The notes below the pieces were generated by a model that did no database searches, was not told the DNA's origin, and saw only the letters and a list, made by a program, of their open reading frames with translations. Below, in pieces: positions 34,709 through 43,801 of a DNA stretch of 64,000 bases (within the stretch, counting starts at the first letter, position 1; every line of letters starts with the position of its first letter). The stretch comes from Eggerthellaceae bacterium (GTDB lineage: Bacteria; Actinomycetota; Coriobacteriia; Coriobacteriales; Eggerthellaceae), in contig WRIR01000007.1 of the NCBI GenBank assembly GCA_009782605.1, forward strand, positions 1 through 64,000, written 5' to 3'. Position numbers and translations under genes: made by a program.

Positions 34709-35146
34709 ATGGACAAGCAGCAGATAATCGAGTTTTGCAACAGCAATCCTATCTTCTACCTGGCAACAACAGAGGGCAACGAGCCCCGCGTGAGGGCGAT
34801 GATGCTCTACAAGGCCGATACGGACGCCATCGTTTTCCACACGGGGCCGTTCAAGGAAGTGTACCGGCAAATCACAGAAAACCCAGCCGTCCAGCTGTGC
34901 TTTTACAACCCGGAGCAGAATGTCCAAATCCGTGTGCGCGGCACCCTGGAAATGACAAACGACCGTGCAGTCAAGGACGAGATCGCCAACCACCCCTCCC
35001 GTGCATTCATGCAGGGTTGGAAGGCGAGCTGTAAAACAGAGGAAGAGTTCTACAACATGTTCTCGGTGTTCCGCCTTTCCGGCGGCATTGCGAATATCTG
35101 GACATTCGAGTCAAACTTCAAGCCAAAAGAAGACATCGCACTCTAG
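34709..35146 (+). CDS. Pyridoxamine 5'-phosphate oxidase family flavin-binding protein
   Basis: A 145-residue split-barrel protein. Features include a start MDKQQIIEFCNSNPIFYLAT, EPRVRAMMLYKAD and the strand FHTGPFKEVYRQI, typical of small FMN-binding reductase or NimA-like proteins. ATG 34709 is preceded by AAAGGAAGG and a good promoter. Small members reduce nitroaromatics, F420 or other cofactors, so the substrate is unknown. A hairpin follows the gene. Confidence 0.85.
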   Translation: MDKQQIIEFCNSNPIFYLATTEGNEPRVRAMMLYKADTDAIVFHTGPFKEVYRQITENPAVQLCFYNPEQNVQIRVRGTLEMTNDRAVKDEIANHPSRAFMQGWKASCKTEEEFYNMFSVFRLSGGIANIWTFESNFKPKEDIAL

Positions 35147-35181
35147 CGTCCTGTCACCAGTGCCTCTTCCTTGATCGAGAG

Positions 35182-35217
35182 AACTGCTATCTCGCCTTTC
35201 CTGACGAGATAGCAGTT
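35182..35217. terminator. Bidirectional hairpin terminator
   Basis: AACTGCTATCTCG and CGAGATAGCAGTT form a perfect 13-bp stem between convergent genes. The following T-run is weak on both strands. Confidence 0.7.
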
Positions 35218-35310
35218 ACATCTTCAAGCCATCAGCCTGATGACTTCGATTTTGTTGCTATGGGCAATCCATTGTTTCATTAATAGCGCTTTCCAAGGTT
35301 TGTCAGGTGC

Positions 35311-36099
35311 TTATAGCGTCGAGCGTTTCTTTGCTACTAAAGCGATCAGTGCAAGATCGTTGTTTGTGTCGGCTTCGAGAAGTTTTGTGTCGAAATCTCC
35401 ACCGCCGCCACCGTCTCCGAATTCTTTCTCAAAGTTCTCTTGAGCCCAGTCTGCCCACGGCTGCCACAAGGCCTTTGTTTCGTCCAGGTTATAGCATGCG
35501 ACGATTTCGCACAGTCCTGTTTTTTCCCAAAGGGACCGCCACCATGCGCTACTATGCAGGGTAAACAATTCCGGAAACCATAACTCCTCCAGTGTTTCGG
35601 GATACCCCTTTTCAAATTCCCTCTTCAGCCCTGGAACAACAATCCCCCATTGCCCACCAGGCTTAATCAGCTTGGAAAAAACATCCGGAAAATAAGATTC
35701 GCTTGCTCCAAAATAGTGATAGCAATCAACTGCAAGGGCAGCGTCAAAAAACCCTTCTGCGTAAGGCAGTGCGTGCGCCTCCGCGTGAAGGGGAAAGACC
35801 TTGTCCGCGACACCCGCCTCTTCAAAGCGCTGTAAGTTATCGGTAGCGCTTATCCACAAGTCGGTGGCAAAAACACTGACTCCGTATTCTTTTGCTAGAA
35901 ATACGCTGGTAATTCCCTTCCCACAGCCCATATCCAAAACCTTCATGCCGGGGCCTAAGTCCATATGCCTGCATAAATCTTCAAGAAGCCAGAGCGGGTT
36001 TGGCCCCATCCAGTTCTTTTCAATCCAACTCGCGTCATATTTTTGCGTGCGGGGATACCTCTTTGCGAGGCCGTCTTTGTTTCCGTGCTTGATATTCAT
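35311..36099 (-). CDS. Class I SAM-dependent methyltransferase
   Basis: A 262-residue methyltransferase with the SAM motif VLDMGCGKGITSVFLAKEYG (about residues 54-73), motif II FATDLW, the post-II segment AEAHALPYAEGFFDAALAVDCYHYFG and motif IV-like IKPGGQWGIVVPG. A Gly stretch lies near the C-terminus. The substrate is unknown; small-molecule targets are usual for this group. It is monocistronic and convergent with the flavin-fold gene. Confidence 0.85.
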   Translation of the reverse strand: MNIKHGNKDGLAKRYPRTQKYDASWIEKNWMGPNPLWLLEDLCRHMDLGPGMKVLDMGCGKGITSVFLAKEYGVSVFATDLWISATDNLQRFEEAGVADKVFPLHAEAHALPYAEGFFDAALAVDCYHYFGASESYFPDVFSKLIKPGGQWGIVVPGLKREFEKGYPETLEELWFPELFTLHSSAWWRSLWEKTGLCEIVACYNLDETKALWQPWADWAQENFEKEFGDGGGGGDFDTKLLEADTNNDLALIALVAKKRSTL

Positions 36100-36354
36100 T
36101 TCTGTCCTCCTGATAGCTTGCTAGATGAAACCGTTCCGGAGGGTTTTACTGCCGAGCGGCTACTACCCCCCCTATTCAGGCAGGAACCACAAGACGCATT
36201 CTACTCATAAGTCAAATCTCCTTGATTGGAAAACTAAAGCCATTATACGCCTTATTGGGTGGTGAACTGAGCTACAATTCATGCTGCGAGAAAACCTTGC
36301 CCACGTGAAGCGAGACTCACGCACGCAGGGAAAACCAAAAGAAGGGACTTGAAA

Positions 36355-37224
36355 ATGCAATTACGTAAGAAGGTGCGCCGGGGATTCCTCATTGCAACCT
36401 TAACGACAACCTTAACGATTTTGGGAGCAGGCTTACTTTCGGCTTGCTCGAACCCGGCAAATAACGGAACCGGCAATAGCCAACAAGTCGGCGCGGAAAG
36501 AAAAACCTTGACTGTCGCCATGGAGCTTGCCTACCCGCCCTTTGAAACGAAAGACGAAGCAGGCAACCCTGCCGGGCTAAGTGTCGATCTTATCACCGAA
36601 TTTGCGAACGCCTATAACTATGATGTCGTTATCGAAAACACCGCTTGGGACGGGCTGATCCCCTCGCTGCAAACCGAATTGGCCGATTGCGTTATCAGTT
36701 CAATGACCATTACCGAAGAACGTGCCGAACAGGTTGATTTCAGCGACCCTTACGCTGTTGCACAGCTCGCTTTGTTGGTTAACAGCAATTCGGGCATAAG
36801 CTCGATCGACGACCTCAACCAAGAAGGCAGGAGTATCGCCGTAAAGACAGGGTCGACGGGTGACGTCTACGCGACAAAGAACATTCCCCGCGCTACGATT
36901 GTCCGTCTGGCTGACGAAAGCGCTTGCGTAACCGAAGTGGTGCAAGGCAAGGTTGACGCGTTCACCTACGACCAGCTGACCATATATCGCAATCAGCTGA
37001 ACAATCCCGAAACAACGGCAGCGGTATTTATACCGTTCCAAGACCCCGAACACTGGGGCATCGCCGTCCATAAGGGCAACAGCGAGCTTTTGGCCGAACT
37101 AAACGAGTTCATTACCACAAGCAAGACCGATGGCACCTTTGATGTCCTGACCGAAAAGCACCTTCCCTCAGAGAAAGCGACCTTTGATGAACTGGGCTTT
37201 AGGTGGTTCTTTGATTTCAGCTGA
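36355..37224 (+). CDS. Polar amino acid ABC transporter substrate-binding lipoprotein
   Basis: A 289-residue SBP_bac_3 receptor. The signal peptide ends in lipobox LSAC, followed by an Asn-rich linker. Hallmarks are VAMELAYPPFETKDEAGN, the Arg-type ligand region DCVISSMTITEERAEQVDFSDPY, and VKTGSTGDVYATKN. ATG 36355 is favoured by the spacing from AGAAGGGA; a TTG two codons earlier is less likely. First gene of a three-gene operon. Confidence 0.92.
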   Translation: MQLRKKVRRGFLIATLTTTLTILGAGLLSACSNPANNGTGNSQQVGAERKTLTVAMELAYPPFETKDEAGNPAGLSVDLITEFANAYNYDVVIENTAWDGLIPSLQTELADCVISSMTITEERAEQVDFSDPYAVAQLALLVNSNSGISSIDDLNQEGRSIAVKTGSTGDVYATKNIPRATIVRLADESACVTEVVQGKVDAFTYDQLTIYRNQLNNPETTAAVFIPFQDPEHWGIAVHKGNSELLAELNEFITTSKTDGTFDVLTEKHLPSEKATFDELGFRWFFDFS

Positions 37225-37271
37225 TTGGTTTGGCTGATTAGCTTCGTCTGAGCAACATCATCGGCGATGAG

Positions 37272-38075
37272 ATGAATCCCTTCAAGAACATATTCGGTCT
37301 TTTCCTTGCTCCGAAAAACAAGGCGGTGCCCCTTTTCAAGAGAGCACTGAACTACCTGTTGGTTTGCGTGCTCATCATCGTGGTTTTTTGGGCTTCGCTT
37401 TCAGTGCTCAGCATAAACTTTAGCTTTGGTTTTTTGAACCTGTACAAAACGCGAATCCTTGACGGGTTCATTCTCACTGTCCAGCTATCCCTCGTCAGCC
37501 TGATAATCAGTTTGCTGCTGGGAACCCTGGTCGCCGTCGGGCAGCGGTCGCGCATTCTGCCGATCCGCTACCTGTGCGATGTGTACGTCAAGATAATCAG
37601 GGGCACACCCCTTATCGTGCAAATCTACCTGTTCTTCTATATCATCGGCACGGCGTGGGGCATAAAGAATCGCTTTATCGCGGGAGTGCTTATCCTTTCC
37701 ATCTTTGAGGCCGCCTATATTGCCGAGATCATCCGCGGCAGCTTTCTTTCGCTTGACAAGACACAGTTGGAGGCAGCAAATTCACTTGGCTTCACACGCA
37801 GACAGGCGCTGCGCTACGTGGTTCTCCCTCAAATGATTGCACGAACCCTTCCCGCGCTCACGGGGCAATTCGCCAACGTGATCAAGGATTCGTCGCTGTT
37901 ATCCATCATCGCGGTCATAGAAATGACCCAAACCATGCGAGAAATCAGCGCTACGACCTTCCAGCTTTTTGAAAGCTACATACTTTTGGGCGCCCTCTAT
38001 CTGTGCCTCACCTTGCCCATTACCTTTGTCAGCCGCCTGTTTGAGGAAAGGTTCAATTATGCACCTAAGACTTGA
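37272..38075 (+). CDS. Polar amino acid ABC transporter permease
   Basis: A 267-residue HisM/GlnP-like permease with about five predicted transmembrane helices. The N-terminal membrane segment (LLVCVLIIVVFWASLSVLSI) precedes the core; the EAA loop is EAANSLGFTRRQALRYVVLPQM. KIIRGTPLIVQIYLFFY is typical of the family. It lies between the receptor and the ATPase, overlapping the latter by 17 nt. Confidence 0.93.
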   Translation: MNPFKNIFGLFLAPKNKAVPLFKRALNYLLVCVLIIVVFWASLSVLSINFSFGFLNLYKTRILDGFILTVQLSLVSLIISLLLGTLVAVGQRSRILPIRYLCDVYVKIIRGTPLIVQIYLFFYIIGTAWGIKNRFIAGVLILSIFEAAYIAEIIRGSFLSLDKTQLEAANSLGFTRRQALRYVVLPQMIARTLPALTGQFANVIKDSSLLSIIAVIEMTQTMREISATTFQLFESYILLGALYLCLTLPITFVSRLFEERFNYAPKT

Positions 38076-38793
38076 GGGCATCGACATGAGCTTCGGCGAG
38101 GCCGCCGTCTTAAAGCACGTAAGCCTTTCCGACCACATCGACAAACTTGCTATTATCGGTCCTTCGGGGGGCGGGAAAACCACCCTTCTACGCATCATCG
38201 GAGGCCTGTTGGTGCCAAGCGCCGGGCGTCTTTTCCTCGACGAGCAAGAGGTTGAGTATGTGGAAAACAAGCTGCCTGCGTACCGGGCACAACTTGGCTA
38301 CGTCTTTCAGCAAGGCGGGCTCTTCCACCACCTCAACGCCCGCAAAAACATTGCGCTCCCCTTGCAGGTGGTGCATGGCGCAGGCGAAGAGGAAGCCTTA
38401 GAACGCGCACAAGAATTATTGAATCGCTTTGGCTTGAGCAGCGAAGGCGACAAAATGCCTGCCCAATTGTCTGGAGGACAGCAGCAACGCGCCGCAATCG
38501 CACGAGCCATCGCTGCATCACCGAAGCTGGTTTTGCTTGACGAGCCAACCAGCGCACTTGACCCCGAATACACCAACGAGGTGCTTGACGTCATCAACGA
38601 CCTGGGAGAAACAGGGATACGCTTCATCATTGTCACCCACGAAATGGGCTTTGCCCGCCATGCGTGCGACAAGATAGCGTTCCTTTGCGACGGCATGCTC
38701 TTGGAGTACGGTTCGAGTTCGGCATTGTTCGAGAATCCGACAACTCCCGAATTACAGCGCTTCTTAGGAAAACTCTTGGAATGGCGCATATGA
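38059..38793 (+). CDS. Polar amino acid ABC transporter ATP-binding protein
   Basis: A 244-residue GlnQ/HisP-type ATPase. Walker A is GPSGGGKTT, the Q-loop region YVFQQGGLFHHLNA, the signature LSGGQQQRAAIARAI, Walker B LVLLDEPTSALD and the H-loop IVTHEM are all intact. ATG 38059 is chosen for the GAGGAAAGG upstream; it overlaps the permease gene by 17 nt, suggesting coupled translation. Confidence 0.94.
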   Translation: MHLRLEGIDMSFGEAAVLKHVSLSDHIDKLAIIGPSGGGKTTLLRIIGGLLVPSAGRLFLDEQEVEYVENKLPAYRAQLGYVFQQGGLFHHLNARKNIALPLQVVHGAGEEEALERAQELLNRFGLSSEGDKMPAQLSGGQQQRAAIARAIAASPKLVLLDEPTSALDPEYTNEVLDVINDLGETGIRFIIVTHEMGFARHACDKIAFLCDGMLLEYGSSSALFENPTTPELQRFLGKLLEWRI

Positions 38794-39136
38794 GAGGCAT
38801 ACCCTAAGAATCCAGCCCTCGCCGATGGGCAATGCGGCGGCGAACAGCTCTTTTGCCGCGATCGTTTCATCATCCTTTCCGCTTGATGTAAGCCTCGTCT
38901 GAACCATGGCGTGTCGAGGATGGTTCCTGTGTCGAGCCGCCTGGTTTAAAAGGCCGCGACCAGCCGCCGCGGGCCAGCCAACAAAGGGATAGTTGGTGCG
39001 GCGAGTTTTCACCCAAAAACCTCACTACCCATACTAAAGGGCGAATAGCCTTATTTTTCATCCCACGCCTTCTCAAGCTCTTTCGAAACAGTAAAGGCTT
39101 TTTACTATCCTTAGTTTAGCTTTCCGATTGGAAAAT
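38794..39136. other. Intergenic region with a weak minus-strand frame
   Basis: About 340 bp. A minus-strand frame in 38764-39012 reads partly protein-like (GKDDETIAAKELFAAALPIGEGW) but overlaps the ATPase gene end and has no recognised family. It may be a remnant. No regulatory motif is clear. Confidence 0.4.
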
Positions 39137-39739
39137 CTAAGTCGAGGTCGACCCAAGCTCTTCACTAGTTGATACCCTAGCCACCCCTTTGCTTCCATCC
39201 CGAAAAACACCAGGATTGCCTTTAGCGTACTCACTTGCAAGTCGTTTGACATAGAGCCATTCTTCTTCCGCAATACTCTTCTTGTGCCTTTCTATAGTCT
39301 CCGTATCAGTGGAAAACAGGTCGACTATGTGAGGGATGAACCCAATCCACCTGTTAAGGTAACCCGGCCCAACAGTGATATCTTCCGAAAACCCCGCGCC
39401 GAGATTTTTCCCAGAGGTATAGATATTAACGGAAATCATACGTTGACCATTTTTGATACCGTATTTCTTTACCAATTTTTCGTCAAAACGAACCATAACA
39501 ACGGCATCCATTTCATCAGAATATGCAGCTACCAGGAAAGGAGAGAGACTGTGGACGATAGCGGGCTGACTATCCCCTAACAACAGATATTCACTCATTT
39601 GCGCATAGGTGATCCGGTATTTTTGTTTTATTCCAAAGAGGCTGAACATATCAGGACAAGCTGTTTTGAGCATTTTTTTGGAGATCGCTATAGCTCCAGG
39701 TTTTTCTGCAAAAGTACTCGAATCCGTAAATCTACCCAT
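39137..39739 (-). CDS. Unrecognised protein, about 200 residues
   Basis: A 200-residue cytoplasmic-looking protein without signal or membrane segments. Start 39739 (MGRFTDSSTF) is chosen because GAAAGGAT precedes it. The middle part has alternating strands (VVMVRFDEKLV, MISVNIYT) and a basic, charged C-terminal helix followed by a Ser/Thr tail. I do not recognise a family. The AT-rich composition differs from its neighbours, so it may be acquired. Confidence 0.65.
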   Translation of the reverse strand: MGRFTDSSTFAEKPGAIAISKKMLKTACPDMFSLFGIKQKYRITYAQMSEYLLLGDSQPAIVHSLSPFLVAAYSDEMDAVVMVRFDEKLVKKYGIKNGQRMISVNIYTSGKNLGAGFSEDITVGPGYLNRWIGFIPHIVDLFSTDTETIERHKKSIAEEEWLYVKRLASEYAKGNPGVFRDGSKGVARVSTSEELGSTST

Positions 39740-39830
39740 GAAATATCCTTTCAATAACGTATTCTTTAGGGGTATATGCTCAATATATGTCTGTCAGCTT
39801 CAAAGCATAAAATTTACAGTAACCTAAAAG

Positions 39831-39933
39831 CTACTCGTACTTCTCGTAGCAAAAACAGCTCGTCACGTGGTCGTTTATGACCCCGATTGCCTGCAGATAG
39901 GCGTAGATAATCGTGGTTCCCACAAACTAAAAG
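39831..39933 (-). pseudogene. tag: 3' fragment of DNA-3-methyladenine glycosylase I
   Basis: On the minus strand the translation FVGTTIIYAYLQAIGVINDH followed by VTSC and a TAG at 39831 matches the conserved C-terminus of Tag, a base-excision repair glycosylase. Immediately upstream in the same frame is a TAG and no further Tag-like sequence, so only the last 30 or so codons survive. Confidence 0.7.
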
Positions 39934-40009
39934 AGAACCTGTTGCCAACCTATGATAAATCTGCCGCCTTCGTTTGTCGATACGGCGAAACCAGGAGACG
40001 ATAAATGAG

Positions 40010-40037
40010 AAAACCGGCCGAAGGGTCAGCCGGTTTT
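40010..40037 (-). terminator. Hairpin downstream of the flavoprotein gene
   Basis: The stem AAAACCGGC / GCCGGTTTT is followed on the minus strand by CTCATTT. A second GC-rich stem (GGCCCCGCC / GGCGGGGCC, 40091-40124) lies just after the flavoprotein stop. Confidence 0.65.
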
Positions 40038-40131
40038 CTTGGGAGGAGGGAGATGTTGGTTGGTGGGGCGGGCCCGCGCACGCGAAGGACGGCCCCGCCG
40101 CAGGATCGACCCTGGGGCGGGGCCCCGGGGC

Positions 40132-41775
40132 TTAGGGCCTTAGGTACTCTGCGGCATGGTTCGCGGCTTCGCGGCCGGAGTTCACCTGGTTGCCCATTGC
40201 GGTGCCGGGCATATTGATGGTATACACATGGCGGTAGTTCATGTTGCCGTCGTTCCCAATAGCGTAAAGACCGCCTATGGGCTGCCCGTCGTTGTCGAGC
40301 ACGCGGCGTTCCTTGTCGGTGGTAATGCCGCCCACCTCAAAGAAGAAGCTGTATCCCATCTGGGCCATGTAGAAGGGGCCGTTTTCGATGGCTATCATTT
40401 TGTCGGCAGGCTTGCCCAGGTCGTCGTCGGACCCGGCCGCGCAAAGCTCGTTGTAGCGGCCGACCGTTGCCGTGAATGCGGCAGGGTCAAGGCCGAAGGC
40501 CTGTGCAAGCCCCTCGATGCTGTCTGCCTTGACCAGCGTGCCCGTGCTGTCGTTGGCCAAGGAATCCTCGAACATGGCCCGGGTAGCCTCGTCAACCGCA
40601 AAATACCCGTCGAGGATAGCCTGGTCGAACACCGTGTAGTTGGCACGGTTGTCGCGCCCGGGGATGCACTGCAAGACGAGGTTGTCGTCGGTGAGGTTTT
40701 CTCGGGTGAAGCGCTCGCACTTCTCGTTCACCCACAGGACCGGGCCGCCGGCCGCAATTCCGAAATAGCCGTTGATGGGGTTCAGGGCATCGTTGTGGAA
40801 GTCGATGTTGGGGAAGGCCGGAATCATATACAGGATGCTTTGGGCTGAGTCGGATATAAAGTCCTTTGCGCCGATTTCCAGGGCCATCTTGTAGGCATCG
40901 CCCGCCGCGTTCGGAGACCCTACAACAAAGAGGTGCTCGATATTCCAGCCCTGCTTCTCGATGAGCTCAGGGTTGCCTCCGAAGCCGCCGGTGGCCAGGA
41001 CAACAGCCTTGGCATTGTACTGGACGGTGCCTTCGGCGCCTTTAGCGTAGGCACCGGCTATCGTGCCGTCCTCGACGATCAGCTGGAATGCTGCCGTGTC
41101 GAAGTGGACGTCGATACCGAGCTGTGCGACACGGTCGACCATGGGCTCAACGTAGCCCACCGAGGACTTTCCGTCCTTGAACCAATGGAAGGTCGGATGC
41201 AGGCCGCCATGATAGTTGTCGATAACGCCGTTGTAAAGAACGCCTTGCTCAAGGCACCACTCGATGTTTCCAGCCGACTTCTCGCAGAGGTCGACCCAGA
41301 AGGCGGCGTTTTGGCGGTGCTGGCCGCGCACCAGCTCGTCCTCGACTATCTGGGCAGTTGTTACATGGATGCCCTGCTCGGCGGCCATCTGCGAATCGAT
41401 GGCGAACATGCCTTCGACAAAGTTTGCGTTGCCGCCGAGAATGGTGTTCTTCTCCAGCACGATGAGGTCGGTGCCGTTGAGCGAGGCTTGCACGGCGCAG
41501 GAAAGCCCCGACCCGCCGCCGCCGACGATGAGCAGGTCGGTATCATAGGTGGCGTCGATCCGGCTGGGAGCCACAGGCCCTTGGGGCGCCGTCCCTTCCC
41601 CGCCTTTCGGGTCTGTCTGCGCCTCTTTGCCAGAGGGGCTGCAGGCAGCCATGCCTACCCCGGCCGCAACCGCCGTGGCAGCGCCGAAGCCCAAGAAGGC
41701 GCGGCGTGTGAGCCCCGTCCCTGTCGTCTCAGGCTGGGAAGAAGGGTTCTGTCTGTTCGGGTTTCTTGTTGTCAT
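40132..41775 (-). CDS. Tat-exported FAD-binding oxidoreductase (fumarate reductase/flavocytochrome c type)
   Basis: A 547-residue flavoprotein. A Tat signal (TRRAFLGFGAATAVAAG) leads to a Cys in MAACSPSG that could be a lipobox. The FAD_binding_2 domain starts DLLIVGGGGSGLSCAVQAS and includes VVLATGGFGGN and a C-terminal IGNDGNMNYRHVYTINMPGTAMG. No heme-binding CxxCH is present, so electrons must come from a separate donor. Such enzymes reduce fumarate, urocanate or other unsaturated acids; the substrate is unknown. A LuxR regulator is divergently encoded. Confidence 0.9.
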   Translation of the reverse strand: MTTRNPNRQNPSSQPETTGTGLTRRAFLGFGAATAVAAGVGMAACSPSGKEAQTDPKGGEGTAPQGPVAPSRIDATYDTDLLIVGGGGSGLSCAVQASLNGTDLIVLEKNTILGGNANFVEGMFAIDSQMAAEQGIHVTTAQIVEDELVRGQHRQNAAFWVDLCEKSAGNIEWCLEQGVLYNGVIDNYHGGLHPTFHWFKDGKSSVGYVEPMVDRVAQLGIDVHFDTAAFQLIVEDGTIAGAYAKGAEGTVQYNAKAVVLATGGFGGNPELIEKQGWNIEHLFVVGSPNAAGDAYKMALEIGAKDFISDSAQSILYMIPAFPNIDFHNDALNPINGYFGIAAGGPVLWVNEKCERFTRENLTDDNLVLQCIPGRDNRANYTVFDQAILDGYFAVDEATRAMFEDSLANDSTGTLVKADSIEGLAQAFGLDPAAFTATVGRYNELCAAGSDDDLGKPADKMIAIENGPFYMAQMGYSFFFEVGGITTDKERRVLDNDGQPIGGLYAIGNDGNMNYRHVYTINMPGTAMGNQVNSGREAANHAAEYLRP

Positions 41776-42120
41776 TGGTCCTCCTGTTGCTCGATTGTTT
41801 GCTGCGCCCTGCTACAGCTTCCGGATAGGTCCGGGTAGGAGCCCTTTCGGCGTCTGGAAGGAGCCCCCTGTGAAGACGCTATCCCGTGCTGTGCTTTTGT
41901 GGGCACATTCCCAAGACAAGTATGGAGGGGTTTTCAGTGATAATCTACACCAAGGTCGGGGGAGTTGGGAAAAACGACTCCAATCCCCCCGAAAAGGGGG
42001 AGTGACAGACTCCCTGAATGAGGGTAGCATTTTCAGAGGACCTCGCTACAACGCATGTGAAGGACGAGGCTCGGTTTTGCTCGCGGGTCTCAGGGGGAGA
42101 TAGCCTCAAGGGGGGATACG
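41776..42120. promoter_or_regulatory. Divergent promoter region of flavoprotein and LuxR gene
   Basis: About 345 bp between divergent starts. A short hairpin (CCCCC GAAAA GGGGG, 41985-42000) is present. No consensus sigma-70 promoter is clear by eye. The divergent arrangement suggests the LuxR protein regulates the flavoprotein gene. Confidence 0.4.
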
Positions 42121-43638
42121 ATGCCGAAAGCCAGCAGGCGCATCAACGAGCAGGTCGACCGGAAGAGGGTGCTCAAAGGCCTCGGCGGAAGCATTGCCGA
42201 GCGCCCCTTGCTGTGCGTTGCGCTCATGCTGTTCTGGACCTGGCTCAACTTGGCCTTCCAGGGTCCGCTCTTCTTTCCTCCCGTCGAGCTGGCGAACGGC
42301 TTCCTTTTGTCAACCTGGTTTGCCCCTGTCCTTGCCAGCGCGATTGCCTATTTCATTTTAGGGGTCTGGTTCAGGCGCACCAACCGGGCTATCAGGCAAA
42401 GATGGTATCTCGGCCTTGTTGCCGTGTTTATGACGGCGGGTGCGCTGCTTTGCTTTCTATGGATCAACGTATGCGGCGCCTCGCTCAGCCTCGGGGCTCC
42501 TCTCCTGCTCTACCTGGTCGGGTCGCTGGCCCTCGGCTTGGGGACTGCGCTGCTGATGGTCGAGTGGGGGCGCATCTTCGGCTACCTCGGCCCGCAACAG
42601 GTTCTCTACCACGGCATCGTCGCCATGTCGGGGTCGGCCCTCCTGGTGGTGGTGCTTTCGTTGATGCCGCGGTATGTGGGGCAGTTCACCCTCGTCCTCA
42701 TCCCGTTGCCCCTGGTGGCGTGCCTGTACAAGGTGTTCTTCTCCCTGCCCCTCAAAACGCTTTACTGCCACGGGCTCAATGCCGATTTGAAGACGCCCTA
42801 CAAGTTCTTGGCCACCGCCCTTCTCCACGGGCTGTCCCTGGGCGTGCTGATGGGGTGGCTGTTCCTTGTCGGCGGCCAGTCGAACATGAGCCTTCTGACG
42901 GCATCGAGCTTTATCGTGGCTGCCGCGCTGCTTCTGCTCACGGCGGTTTTCGTGAAGATGGACTTCAACCACCTCATCTACCAGGTAGGCTTCGGGATAA
43001 CGGCAACGGGGGCATTCCTGATAGCGGTTGTCGGGCCCCTCCCGACACTTGGTATCTCCTTCCAGCTGATAGGGTTTTGCTACGTCCACCTTGTCATGTG
43101 GGGCCTGTGCTCGTACCTCATCAAGAACTTCGGGCTTCCGGCGACCTGGGTGATCGCCTGGCCCACCTGCTGCCTGATGCTGGGCCAACTGTTGGGAGGC
43201 ATCACCAGCTCTGTCCTGGGGCAACAGGCACAGGCGGGCTTCTGGATTCAAATGATGGCTACGAGCATGGTGTTTGTGCTGCTCATGGCCTCCTTGACCC
43301 TGTTAAGCAGCCGGAACCTCTTGACCGGCTGGGGAATGGCCAGCCCGGCAAACCTCGTCCATGCGGGAGACGCGAACGACGCGGCCGTGGAGCAGCTGGC
43401 CGTCGAGAAGAGCCTGACTCCCCGCGAAGGCGAGATTTTTGCCATGATGGCACGCGGAAGGAACCGCAAGATCATCAGCGCCGAGCTGGTCATTTCCGAA
43501 GAGACGACAAAAAGCCACATCAACGGGCTCTATCGCAAGCTCGGCATCCATTCGCAGCAAGAGCTCCTGACGCTTGTCGAAGAACTGGCCGGCGAGCTCC
43601 AAAGCGAAGACGAGGGCATGGCCTTCGGAGCACAATAG
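42121..43638 (+). CDS. Membrane-bound LuxR-type regulator
   Basis: A 505-residue protein. About 12 hydrophobic helices occupy residues 30-410 (for example LLLYLVGSLALGLGTALLMV and FLIAVVGPLPTLGISFQLIG). A C-terminal LuxR-type helix-turn-helix follows (SLTPREGEIFAMMARGRNRK, SEETTKSHINGLYRKLGIHSQQEL). This combination is typical of Eggerthellaceae and their relatives, often beside Tat-exported flavoproteins. The membrane part could sense a small molecule. The stop codon lies inside a palindrome that follows. Confidence 0.92.
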   Translation: MPKASRRINEQVDRKRVLKGLGGSIAERPLLCVALMLFWTWLNLAFQGPLFFPPVELANGFLLSTWFAPVLASAIAYFILGVWFRRTNRAIRQRWYLGLVAVFMTAGALLCFLWINVCGASLSLGAPLLLYLVGSLALGLGTALLMVEWGRIFGYLGPQQVLYHGIVAMSGSALLVVVLSLMPRYVGQFTLVLIPLPLVACLYKVFFSLPLKTLYCHGLNADLKTPYKFLATALLHGLSLGVLMGWLFLVGGQSNMSLLTASSFIVAAALLLLTAVFVKMDFNHLIYQVGFGITATGAFLIAVVGPLPTLGISFQLIGFCYVHLVMWGLCSYLIKNFGLPATWVIAWPTCCLMLGQLLGGITSSVLGQQAQAGFWIQMMATSMVFVLLMASLTLLSSRNLLTGWGMASPANLVHAGDANDAAVEQLAVEKSLTPREGEIFAMMARGRNRKIISAELVISEETTKSHINGLYRKLGIHSQQELLTLVEELAGELQSEDEGMAFGAQ

Positions 43639-43691
43639 GGACGTACCTTTTTGTGCTGACAGCACAAAAAGGTACGTCCCTATTGTGCTCC
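43627..43691. repeat. Long palindrome overlapping the LuxR gene end
   Basis: GGAGCACAATAGGGACGTAC followed by CTTTTTGTGCTG, then its inverted copy after a short loop (AC between GCTG and CAGC), ending TTGTGCTCC. It contains the LuxR stop codon. It resembles the 37-bp units at 11701-11788 (GGGAC core, TTTTTGTGCTG flank). Can act as terminator. Confidence 0.85.
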
Positions 43692-43711
43692 ATGTGGTCA
43701 AAATTTTCTTA

Positions 43712-43774
43712 CGGTACCGGGAAAAATCTTCTTGACATTTTAACCGGTACCGTTTATATTACTATCCGGTACCG
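43712..43774 (+). promoter_or_regulatory. Promoter with three CGGTACCG operators
   Basis: TTGACA (43732-43737) and TATATT (43755-43760) are separated by exactly 17 bp. CGGTACCG palindromes lie at 43712-43719, 43745-43752 (between -35 and -10) and 43767-43774 (just after -10), the last two 22 bp apart. This fits repression by the MarR protein encoded next. Confidence 0.85.
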
Positions 43775-43801
43775 TTTAATAATGTATCAGGAGGCTTTCT
43801 T

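Noticed and set aside
38764-39012. 82-codon minus-strand frame
   Set aside because: Overlaps the end of the ATPase gene and has no recognisable match; a remnant is possible but unsupported.
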